Source: CAYFSS01 sp964345975 (GTDB taxonomy: Bacteria > Bacillota > Clostridia > Saccharofermentanales > Fastidiosipilaceae). Taken from it: a stretch of DNA of 23,704 nucleotides. Location of the stretch: NCBI GenBank assembly GCA_964345975.1, contig CAYFSS010000025.1:1-23704 (forward strand). The letters run 5' to 3'. Made by a program: the position numbers and the translations under genes. Positions within the stretch are counted from its first letter, which is position 1, and each line of letters opens with the position of its first letter. This document shows, one piece after another, positions 1 through 6,906 of the stretch. The notes under the pieces were generated by a model, which was not told where the DNA came from, did not search any database, and worked only from the letters and a program-made list of their open reading frames with translations.

Positions 1-8
1 TCATTCCC

Positions 9-43
9 AGAGTCACGTAATTCCCTCGCGTGACTCTTTTTTT
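9..43 (+). terminator. Rho-independent terminator of an upstream gene outside the window
   Basis: A perfect 9-bp stem (AGAGTCACG at 9-17 with CGTGACTCT at 29-37) closes an 11-base loop and runs directly into seven T residues (37-43). The T-tract lies only on the plus-strand side, so it ends a plus-strand transcript that comes from before position 1. It does not provide a T-tract for the minus-strand genes that converge on it. Confidence 0.85.
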
Positions 44-100
44 GTCTCGGTTCGGTCATCAGGTTTAAAGTTAGATGGTATGAATCGTCTTTGCCCACTT

Positions 101-1063
101 CTAAGGATAGGTTATAGAAAGAATGTTATCGGCGTATCTTTCAACTTTTCCGTATTTGCATTCGAGACGAGGGTAGTTGGGATCTTTAAGAATTCCGTTG
201 ACGGTGAAGGCTTTTGAGTAGTGTAGTTCGTAGATTGCATTGTCCCAGGTGAAGGTGGTGGTCTTACCCTTACGCGTGAACGTTGAGGTTTTGCATAGTT
301 TGTGGAATTGATCATATGAACCATGCTCATCCGCTGAACCACAGACACAAGCCCAAGCGGTTGTCTTGCCATACTGCTTTGGATTCTCATCGATGTCTTC
401 AAGCGAAAACAAGGCAATGTAGCTATCGTTGTCCTTAGCGATAATGCACTTTGAGTGCAGGCGTTCTCTATCCTGAGGGAACCAAGCGTGCGTGTAGAGG
501 AGTCGTTCTTGTTCCATATAGCCCCTACGTACATTCAGGTCATACTGACAGATCAGTACATTCTTATGCTGCCGACAATCCGGATGGATGCCATTCCCTA
601 CCCAGAGTGAGGGAGTAGTGTTCCTTGTATCGTTCTTGAACGCTGATACTCCCGGATGAGTTGTAAAGACAGAATGACCTTCACCAAAGGTCGCCTGCCA
701 AACATGTTGTTGATCGCCAAAGCTACCCGGATGATAACTTTGAGCTGAGGAAAGAAAATAGTGTGGCGTACGATAGCTATAGCTATTGACTCTTTGAATT
801 GCTAGACCTGTGGTGACGGGATTGAGAATGCGAATCACGAACGGTAATAGTTTTAATGGGTGAATGATCGGTATTTCAAGAGCCTTTAAACCTTGGAGGA
901 ATTTGTTGTCCGATAGTTCCCAATCCTTGAAGAGCTTATGGCTAGTCTCTACGGATTGAGGGTTGGTGAAAGCTTCCATGCTCCACAGGAATAATGCTCT
1001 GCAATGGATGTCACCCCTATCAGGGAAGTGGTCGTCTACTTTATCGAAATTCAGTCCCTCGAA
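101..1063 (-). pseudogene. C-terminal part of a frameshifted ~580-aa uncharacterised protein
   Basis: This frame carries about 320 residues that continue the protein whose N-terminal part is at 1051-1848. The first ATG in this frame is at 979, but the reading frame is open and protein-like upstream of it: it reads through GDIHCRALFLWSMEAFTNP without a stop from about 1063. The ATG at 979 is therefore probably not a true start. The fragment is rich in aromatic residues, with a segment near FGDQQHVWQATFGEGHSVFTTHPG-type sequence (first residues FGDQQHVW). I recognise this as similar to large uncharacterised proteins found in bacteria and fungi, with no function I can name. It lies in a transporter operon, so a carbohydrate-related role is possible, but that is inference. 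It stops at 101, about 60 bases from the terminator at 9-43. Confidence 0.7.
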
Positions 1064-1848
1064 ACTTTCACTTCACCTAAGCAATCGTCATGAGCAATTT
1101 CATAGATCCATTGGGGGAGACGATAGGTTTGATTCAGTAGATAATCCGTTCCGACTCGACTGAAGTCATATCTGTAAGTTTCGTGAAAATGAAAGGCTTT
1201 CTGCATAATATCTGCGACGTCTTGCGTCTGAGGATCCTTCTTTTGACTCTCATAAAAACGACCGCTTGTGGCCGCCAGATATGAGCGATAGTGATGGAGT
1301 GCCATATCCAGGAAGAGAAGATCAAGAATTCGCTGAGCTCGCTCTCTCAGCAGAGCATCGTCGGCACAGTCAATCAACAAAGAGAGAGCTGCGACATTTT
1401 CTTCATAATATGTGTTGGAATGCCATTCAACGAAACCCAAGCGAAACCTTAATGCTAACCACTCCTCTAGACGGCTATGAGCTTTGTTCTTGTGGTTAAT
1501 ACCGAGGTTTCCATCATTTGTAAATATATCATTTGAATAAAGTTGGCCCGCTAGAAACTCACAGACGGCAAAGATAATTTGATGGTTTTCACTCCAGTAA
1601 CACATATTGTCCGCACTCGGCTCATCCATCCAATATTTGAAGTTCAAGACGGTCTCTTTCATTCGAGTCAAAGTCGTGTTAGAGATGAGCTCGGAATAAC
1701 AGAAGAGTGAACGTAGAATGCAGATCAAACGGAAATCGGCACAGTCGATTGTCTGATCAATGAAATCACAAATCGCCAGGATTTGCTTTTCATCAGCAGG
1801 CATCCCTCTAGCTAATTGGATAATGGAAGGAAAGCAAGCCGGTGTCAT
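1051..1848 (-). pseudogene. N-terminal part of the same frameshifted uncharacterised protein
   Basis: 265 codons with a clear amphipathic-helical character. The most striking motif is WMDEPSADNMCYWSENHQ at residues 73-90, followed by GFVEWHSNTYYEE at 138-150. Repeated helices with conserved aromatics and acidic residues suggest an (alpha/alpha) toroid as in many carbohydrate-active enzymes; this is inference and no family is assigned. The ATG directly follows the TAA of the transporter gene (TAAATG), so translation is probably coupled to it. The frame ends with a premature TGA at 1053-1051. Inserting one base near 1062-1068 joins it to the C-terminal frame (giving roughly VKSFEGLNFDKVDD). The cause may be a real mutation or an assembly error. 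Confidence 0.7.
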
Positions 1849-2860
1849 TTACTTATACTCATCGATCAAATGCTGCTTCTCTGCTATTTCACTTGCAGAC
1901 AAGGGTTCATCACGCTTTGATAGGAAGTACTTCACACGTTTAGCTTTATCAGGCGTCAAACGCATTTTGCCGGCAACGAACCAGCCGAGTGAACCAAAGA
2001 GAATGAAGGTGAAGACAAAGATCAGGCGAATCGCCAAAACGGTAGAAGCCGGCTGAGTCGGAGAAGGGATTTGTTCCGTCGGGCTGATGAATCCTGTAAA
2101 GCCGATCAAGTTACCGATGAGAAAGATGGTGAATGCGGAGCTGATTTGTCGAATAAGGGTCATCGTCGCACTATATGAACCGGTGATGCGCTGACCTTCT
2201 ACCAATTCTCCTAAGTCCACGACATCGGGGAAGATGATCCAACTTAAGGTCATAGCACCGGCATAGCCAAATGCTGTGAGAACTGTTAATCCATAGACTC
2301 CGGCGTGTGGTCCATTTGACGGATAGAGCCCGATTCCAATGGCTCCTGTAATGGCGAGCGGTAAACCTACACGGTAGAGTTTGGTCTTACTGACCGTCCG
2401 GACCAGTCGATAGAAAATCGGTAGCATGATGATCTGCACTGCCAGGAATAGACCAAGGAAGATCGTGGAATTTAGTCCAATAACAACGTATAAGCTGTAG
2501 TAGAGGATGATGGCAGATACGGTGTCCAAGGTCACGGTTTGGGTGAGGTAGAGAGCAACCATGTGGCGAAAGACTTTGGTCTTTAATGGTTTGACGAGCC
2601 CGCCGGGGGAAATATTCACTGTTTCATCATCATAAGGAGCTCGTTCTCTACAGTAAATGCCTGCGATAATAATCGGCACAGTGAAGATAAGTCCAANNNN
2701 NNNNNNNNNNNNNNNNNNNNNNNNNNNNNNNNNNNNNNNNNNNNNNNNNNNNNNNNNNNNNNNNNNNNNNNNNNNNNNNNNNNNNNNNNNNNNNNNCCTA
2801 GAGATCTGCTGCTGCAAAGATGAAGCGCTCTCGTGTGGAAAATTTCTTGATTTGATTCAT
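1849..2860 (-). CDS. GPH/MFS_2-type sugar:cation symporter, interrupted by the assembly gap
   Basis: Both ends of a glycoside-pentoside-hexuronide (MFS_2) transporter are visible. The N-terminus starts at ATG 2860-2858 behind GAGGAG and reads MNQIKKFSTRERFIFAAADL, the usual short cytoplasmic lead of this family. After the 100-N gap come about 290 residues with six to seven hydrophobic segments. They include the family-typical cytoplasmic loop FPDVVDLGELVEGQRITGSY between the fourth and fifth visible segments, and a charged C-terminal tail. Family members are about 450-500 residues, so the gap hides an estimated 130-180 residues and is a placeholder, not a measured length. The transporter should import a sugar or glycoside with a cation; the substrate is unknown. 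It is followed without spacing by the uncharacterised protein at 101-1848. The frame reaches a TAG right at the gap edge (2800-2798); see findings. Confidence 0.8.
2697..2796. other. Assembly gap of 100 N
   Basis: Exactly 100 undetermined bases, the conventional placeholder for a gap of unknown size. It lies inside the transporter gene. Any reading frame drawn through it, including one starting at a TTG at 2817, is meaningless because the length is arbitrary. Confidence 0.98.
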
Positions 2861-2887
2861 AGGTTTGCTCCTCAATGACTTTTCTTT

Positions 2888-2896
2888 ATTTTAGCA
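2888..2896 (-). promoter_or_regulatory. Extended -10 promoter of the transporter operon
   Basis: On the minus strand the sequence TGCTAAAAT (2896 to 2888) lies 28 bases before the transporter ATG. It has the TGn extension and TAAAAT, and no good -35 hexamer at 16-18 bases. The same element occurs ahead of the operon at 3965, which supports it being functional. Confidence 0.5.
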
Positions 2897-2986
2897 GAGT
2901 TAAGTAAGGAGAAATTTTGCAAGCAATGATGCTAAGAATAAAGGGAAGTTGATGGACGATTAGCCAACCATAGTTGAGGTTTTTGC

Positions 2987-3071
2987 GCTATCCTAGGAGA
3001 GCTGTGAGCTTATCCTAGGAGAGCTGTTAGCTATTCTCGAAGAGCTGTGCGCTATCCTAGGAGAGCTGTTA
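2987..3071. repeat. Four tandem copies of a 21-22 bp repeat with internal palindrome
   Basis: Units start at 2987, 3008, 3030 and 3051 and follow the pattern GCTATCCTAGGAGAGCTGTK. The first, second and fourth are nearly identical; the third is degenerate (ATTCTCGAAGAGCTGT). Each unit holds TCCTAGGA flanked by AGCT-type half sites, so it is close to self-complementary. The array lies between the divergent transporter and HAD genes and ends about 32 bases before the HAD start codon. The period of about two DNA helical turns would suit a protein-binding array, but a non-functional minisatellite is equally possible. Confidence 0.75.
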
Positions 3072-3103
3072 ACTATGCTCATGGAATCTAGTTAGGGGTC
3101 TTA

Positions 3104-3916
3104 ATGTTTAAGCTGTTACTCTTTGATGTTGACGGTACGCTCGTTGAAGAAGGATCAAATTTGGTTTCTCCAAGTCTGATCGAACAATTCGTCGAAATCA
3201 TGAACCGTGGAGTATACATTGTGATTGCGAGCGGCCGTGGTTATGCTAATTTAAGCACGGTCTTTGAACCCTTGATTCCCAAGGCTTATTTTCTAGCGGA
3301 TAACGGGACGAAGATCTATCATCGCGGGGAACAAATATACTGTGAAGCGATGGACGACGAACTGGTTTTGGACTTGCTCGACACTTTGGAGGCGTTACCT
3401 GATCTCTCACCCTTGTTCTCCGGCCCTGCAGAGACCTTATACGCGGTTGATCGGTGGATCTTACCGGAACTTGAAGAGTTTAAGAGTCAGGGTTGGGAGA
3501 GAATGATTGAAAGTGTGAGCAGCTATGAAGAGATTCCTAAACCGGTGACCAAGGTTTCTTGTTTCTCCAGCAGCCGTGCCACGCGGTATGCTGAGATGCT
3601 TCGACCTACCTGGCAAGATCGGTTTGAGATTGTCATAGGCGGAGAGGTCTGGCTGGCTTTTATGAAGCCCGGGACGGGCAAGGGGAGAACGCTCAGGATT
3701 CTTCAAGAGATATTGAATCTTGAGCCGACCGATTGCGTGGCATTTGGGGATCAAGAGAATGATATCTCAGCATTTCTTGCCTGCGGAACGGCTTTTGCAA
3801 CGAAAGATGCAAGAGAACATGTTCAGCGATCTGCGGAAAGAGTTTTGCCTGAGCCGCTACATCTTGGGATCTTGCGTGTGTTAAAGGATATGCAAACGTC
3901 GGGGCAACTACCTTAG
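3104..3916 (+). CDS. Cof-type HAD-IIB family phosphatase
   Basis: A 270-residue cytoplasmic hydrolase of the haloacid dehalogenase superfamily, Cof/YidA subgroup, which dephosphorylates small metabolites such as sugar phosphates or flavin/pyridoxal phosphates. The exact substrate cannot be read from sequence. Motif I is FDVDGT with nucleophile D8 and acid/base D10; motif II is S43 in ASGR; the motif III lysine lies in MKPGTGKG; motif IV is GDQEND (215-220) with the Mg-binding D216 and D220. The cap sits between motifs II and III as in C2B proteins, and the length is usual. The ATG at 3104 follows AGGGG with suitable spacing. The gene stands alone, divergent from the transporter operon, with the 21-bp repeat array directly upstream, and ends only a few bases before the next promoter. 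Confidence 0.9.
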   Translation: MFKLLLFDVDGTLVEEGSNLVSPSLIEQFVEIMNRGVYIVIASGRGYANLSTVFEPLIPKAYFLADNGTKIYHRGEQIYCEAMDDELVLDLLDTLEALPDLSPLFSGPAETLYAVDRWILPELEEFKSQGWERMIESVSSYEEIPKPVTKVSCFSSSRATRYAEMLRPTWQDRFEIVIGGEVWLAFMKPGTGKGRTLRILQEILNLEPTDCVAFGDQENDISAFLACGTAFATKDAREHVQRSAERVLPEPLHLGILRVLKDMQTSGQLP

Positions 3917-3919
3917 CTG

Positions 3920-3928
3920 TGCTAAAAT
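3920..3928 (+). promoter_or_regulatory. Extended -10 promoter of the hprK-murB-whiA operon
   Basis: TGCTAAAAT starts four bases after the HAD stop codon, 37 bases ahead of the first gene of the operon. There is no recognisable -35 box, as expected for an extended -10 promoter. The predicted start of transcription near 3935 falls inside the palindrome at 3930-3941. Confidence 0.5.
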
Positions 3929-3929
3929 A

Positions 3930-3941
3930 TTACAATTGTAA
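3930..3941. promoter_or_regulatory. Perfect 12-bp palindrome over the predicted transcription start
   Basis: TTACAATTGTAA is fully self-complementary and begins two bases after the -10 element. A symmetric site here is well placed to be an operator for a dimeric repressor. AT-rich palindromes of this size also arise by chance. Confidence 0.4.
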
Positions 3942-3964
3942 GAAACTATTTTGAGGAGCATACG

Positions 3965-4960
3965 ATGACAACAATGGCCGATGCACAAATCTATGCAAAT
4001 GCTTATAACACTGCGCTGACAAGAGGATTTGATTCGCTTGGAGCAGAACAACTGGAAGAAGCATACATGGCCCGAGCTGAGGCGCTGGGTGAGATTCAAA
4101 ATTTGGTCTTTAATCTAATTCAGGGTTGGGATCAAGAGCCGCTTGAAACCGGAGAAACCGCTCAAGAGATATTGGAACGTCAAGCAGCGGGAGATGAGTT
4201 CTGGGATTTTGTGCATGCCCTATCTTATCTTATTGATGAAGATTTTTCGGATGCGGTCAAGCTTGAATTGAGCAAGCGACCGGAGGAGACACAGGAAGTT
4301 TTCCGTTCTTGGATTGATGCTGCTAAATGGGATGAAGATGCTGAGTTAGGAGCTTCAGCTGAATTGCAATCTGCTGTCATTGCCTTGCGTTTACTTGGTC
4401 AATGGGAGGATAGCGCAAAGTTTGAACGATGGATTCTACGGTTTAGTAAAACTGAGAAGCCCGCACCCATCTGGGCGGAAGCCATCGTGGACTATGCGAA
4501 AGCCGTGCCTGAGGTTGCTATCGAAGTTCTAGGTCGCTTTCTGAGTGAGGCTGAATCCACAGCTGAGGATACGCTAAGTCTTCAAGGACGCGAATATTTA
4601 CTTGTTAGCCTCACTGAAGCAACCAAAGTTCTTAAGCAGGACAGTGAGTATAATCCGGAACTTCTGCAGAATTATGATGAGCTGTCTTCTGACGTGTATA
4701 TGATTTTGCGAGCGTATTTCCTGAGGCATGAACCCCGTGTTATCGCTGCTATTTGTTTAGGCGATTTGGGTCATCCTCGTGCTGTACCTCTCCTACGCAA
4801 TTATGTTATTCGTAATGAAAATGATCCTGATAAATTGGATCGTCAGCTCTATTATGAAATCCTTTCATCCATCAAACGTTTAGGTGGAGACACCTCGGAT
4901 CTACCGGATCCATTCCGAGATTTCAGCGGCGGAGGAGGTGGACGATGGCCGTCACTTTAA
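3965..4960 (+). CDS. Uncharacterised helical-repeat (HEAT-like) protein upstream of hprK
   Basis: A 331-residue soluble, acidic, almost entirely helical protein without signal peptide or membrane segments. I do not recognise a named family. The C-terminal third has a HEAT/PBS-lyase-like pattern: RVIAAICLGDLGHPRAVPLL (around residues 258-277), then a second helix pair ending in IKRLGGD. This points to a scaffold or protein-protein interaction role. The start at 3965 follows GAGGAG at good spacing and a promoter at 3920. The last 16 bases overlap hprK: the C-terminal SGGGGGRWPSL is encoded by the hprK ribosome-binding site, so its glycine run may be a by-product. Co-transcription and overlap with hprK suggest a related process, but that is context only. 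Confidence 0.75.
   Translation: MTTMADAQIYANAYNTALTRGFDSLGAEQLEEAYMARAEALGEIQNLVFNLIQGWDQEPLETGETAQEILERQAAGDEFWDFVHALSYLIDEDFSDAVKLELSKRPEETQEVFRSWIDAAKWDEDAELGASAELQSAVIALRLLGQWEDSAKFERWILRFSKTEKPAPIWAEAIVDYAKAVPEVAIEVLGRFLSEAESTAEDTLSLQGREYLLVSLTEATKVLKQDSEYNPELLQNYDELSSDVYMILRAYFLRHEPRVIAAICLGDLGHPRAVPLLRNYVIRNENDPDKLDRQLYYEILSSIKRLGGDTSDLPDPFRDFSGGGGGRWPSL
4931..4944 (+). promoter_or_regulatory. hprK ribosome-binding site embedded in the preceding gene
   Basis: GGAGGAGGTGGACG precedes the hprK ATG at 4945. The perfect GGAGGTG core (4934-4940) lies within glycine codons of the upstream gene. It fixes the hprK start and implies coupled translation of the two genes. Confidence 0.75.
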
Positions 4961-5874
4961 AGAAGATCATCCAGGATTTTGAGCTTCAAGAGCTGATGAT
5001 CTATGGTCGTGAAGATGACATCCTAATTTCCGTGGCAGATGTCACACGCCCCGGACTTCAATTAGCCGGTCACTTTGATCACTTTGGTCCGGATCGGGTT
5101 CAGTTGGTGGGGAATATGGAAATGACTTTCCTCCAGAATCTCGAACCGGCTGAACGTCAAAGAAGCTTGGATGCCCTCTTTTCCAGAGGCATCCCTTGCC
5201 TTGTTTTAAGCCGTAACCATGAACCTTTTGCTGAGATGAAGAAGGCTTCAGAGCGTTACTCCGTCCCGGTTTTGCGGACAGATGATACGACCTCATCGTT
5301 TATGAGTTCTCTTATCAAGTATCTGAACGTTGAGTTAGCTCCTAGAACCACCTTGCACGGCGTCTTGGTCGAAGTCTATGGTGAAGGGGTCTTGATCTTA
5401 GGTGAGAGTGGCGTCGGTAAGTCCGAAACAGCAATGGAGCTGGTCAAACGAGGTCATCGTTTAGTTGCAGATGACTTAGTCGAGGTCAGAAGAGTGTCTG
5501 ATACAACGCTGCTTGGAACTGCACCTGAAATCATTAGGCACTTAATTGAGATCCGTGGGATTGGTATATTGGATGTTAAAGAACTCTTCGGTGTTTCTTC
5601 AGTCCTAATGCAAGACAATATCAATTTCGTCATCAATTTAGAGCTATGGCAAGAAGATAAGATCTACGAGCGCCTTGGCATTAAACAGGAGTTCACGGAC
5701 ATCTTGGGAATTGAGGTTCCTTCGATCACGATTCCGGTGCGAGAAGGACGTAACCTTGCGATTATTGCTGAAGTAGCAGCGATCAACTTCCGTCAGAAAC
5801 AAATGGGTTATAACGCAGCTGAGGCTTTGACCTCTCGTCTCTTTGGAGGCGGGAAGATGCCTGAGAAGGGATAA
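4945..5874 (+). CDS. hprK: HPr kinase/phosphorylase
   Basis: A 309-residue bifunctional HPr(Ser) kinase/phosphorylase, the sensor enzyme of Firmicute carbon catabolite repression. It phosphorylates Ser46 of HPr (and Crh) at high fructose-1,6-bisphosphate or ATP and removes the phosphate when phosphate is high. The N-terminal half is the usual poorly conserved domain (1-130). The C-terminal kinase domain has His138 at the catalytic position, the Walker A loop GESGVGKS (153-160) with K159, acidic residues D176/D177, and the signature HLIEIRGIGILDVKELFG. Length and all key residues are normal. It overlaps the preceding helical protein by 16 bases and is followed after three bases by murB. A possible HPr-like partner lies in the same window at 15215-15460. 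Confidence 0.97.
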   Translation: MAVTLKKIIQDFELQELMIYGREDDILISVADVTRPGLQLAGHFDHFGPDRVQLVGNMEMTFLQNLEPAERQRSLDALFSRGIPCLVLSRNHEPFAEMKKASERYSVPVLRTDDTTSSFMSSLIKYLNVELAPRTTLHGVLVEVYGEGVLILGESGVGKSETAMELVKRGHRLVADDLVEVRRVSDTTLLGTAPEIIRHLIEIRGIGILDVKELFGVSSVLMQDNINFVINLELWQEDKIYERLGIKQEFTDILGIEVPSITIPVREGRNLAIIAEVAAINFRQKQMGYNAAEALTSRLFGGGKMPEKG

Positions 5875-5877
5875 GAA

Positions 5878-6906
5878 ATGATCACAAACAGTACGAAACG
5901 TCGATTGATCTCCGCCCCTCAACGTGAGCGGCTGGAAGCTCAAGAGAAGGTTCTCCGTCAGATCGATCCGGATTTGAAAGCCAATGAATCTTTGGCTGAA
6001 TACTCATCATTCCACATTGGTGGACCGGCTGATTTTTTCTCGCGACCTCGTTCGTTTGAGCAGTTAAGTGCTTTGGTTGTGGCTGCAAAAGAATTGGATC
6101 TCCCGGTGTTTTACCTGGGTTCAGGCAGTAACCTCCTGATCTCCGATCAGGGGATTCGCGGCCTCGTCATTCGTCTAAGAGATTTATGCGCCATAGAGTA
6201 CCTTGGTGCCTTGGATCAAAATGATGCTTGGCCGGTGCCCTCTAAGCAAACTGATGCGGTCTTAATTCGAGCTGAAGCAGGAATTCCCATGCGTGAATTG
6301 GCAGAGCATTGCGAAGAATGGTCTTTAAGCGGTCTAGAATTTGCTCACGGCATCCCCGGCTCGCTTGGCGGTGCAATCTTCATGAACGCCGGCGCATACG
6401 GTGGACAAATGGCAGAGCATGTAGTGGCTGTACGGTATATGGATCATGAAGGCAAGCTTCATGTCAGGACAGGTGAGGGGTCTAATTTCTCTTACCGGAG
6501 AAGTTTCTTCATGGATGAGCGTGTCATGGTCCTTGATGTCATCCTACAAGTGGTGCCCGGAGTCCGCGAGACCATCCGACAGACGATGGATTACTTCATG
6601 GATAAACGGCAAGCCAGTCAACCGTTGGAGTACCCCAGTGCAGGTTCAATCTTTAAGCGTCCTGAAGGATTCTATGCAGGAAAGTTAATTTCCGATGCAG
6701 GACTTAAAGGGTGTCGGATCGGTGGAGCCGTCGTTTCGCAGAAACATGCCGGCTTTATCATCAATCCCGAGAAACAAGCGACCGCAAATGATGTACGCCT
6801 CCTAATCCGCCATATCCAAGAGACGGTCTTAGCGGAATTCAACGTTCAATTGGAACTTGAACTTCGTTTTGTCGGAGACTGGGGAGGCCTCGAGGAGAAT
6901 CTATGA
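5878..6906 (+). CDS. murB: UDP-N-acetylenolpyruvoylglucosamine reductase (MurB)
   Basis: A 342-residue FAD enzyme that reduces UDP-GlcNAc-enolpyruvate to UDP-MurNAc with NADPH, the second committed step of peptidoglycan precursor synthesis in the cytoplasm. The FAD-binding domain holds GSGSNLLI (81-88) and GLEFAHGIPGSLGG. The proton-donating serine is S257 in SAGSIFKRP and the catalytic glutamate is E328 in LELELRFVG. It lacks the extra Y-loop insertion, so it is a type II MurB. The first ~40 residues are an extension beyond the core; the start at 5878, three bases after the hprK stop, has only a modest AGGGA site. The stop overlaps the whiA start (ATGA). In related Clostridia murB is also next to hprK. 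Confidence 0.97.
   Translation: MITNSTKRRLISAPQRERLEAQEKVLRQIDPDLKANESLAEYSSFHIGGPADFFSRPRSFEQLSALVVAAKELDLPVFYLGSGSNLLISDQGIRGLVIRLRDLCAIEYLGALDQNDAWPVPSKQTDAVLIRAEAGIPMRELAEHCEEWSLSGLEFAHGIPGSLGGAIFMNAGAYGGQMAEHVVAVRYMDHEGKLHVRTGEGSNFSYRRSFFMDERVMVLDVILQVVPGVRETIRQTMDYFMDKRQASQPLEYPSAGSIFKRPEGFYAGKLISDAGLKGCRIGGAVVSQKHAGFIINPEKQATANDVRLLIRHIQETVLAEFNVQLELELRFVGDWGGLEENL

Noticed and set aside
9..43. Terminator for the minus-strand transporter operon
   Set aside because: The hairpin has its T-tract only on the plus-strand side; on the minus strand GGGAATGA follows.
1051..1080. Programmed -1 ribosomal frameshift
   Set aside because: The local AAAGTTT is not phased as a slippery X XXY YYZ heptamer in the upstream frame, and no strong downstream structure is evident; a base loss is simpler.
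1849..2817. Reading frame from TTG 2817 through the N gap
   Set aside because: The gap length is arbitrary and the real N-terminus reads in another frame from ATG 2860 behind GAGGAG.
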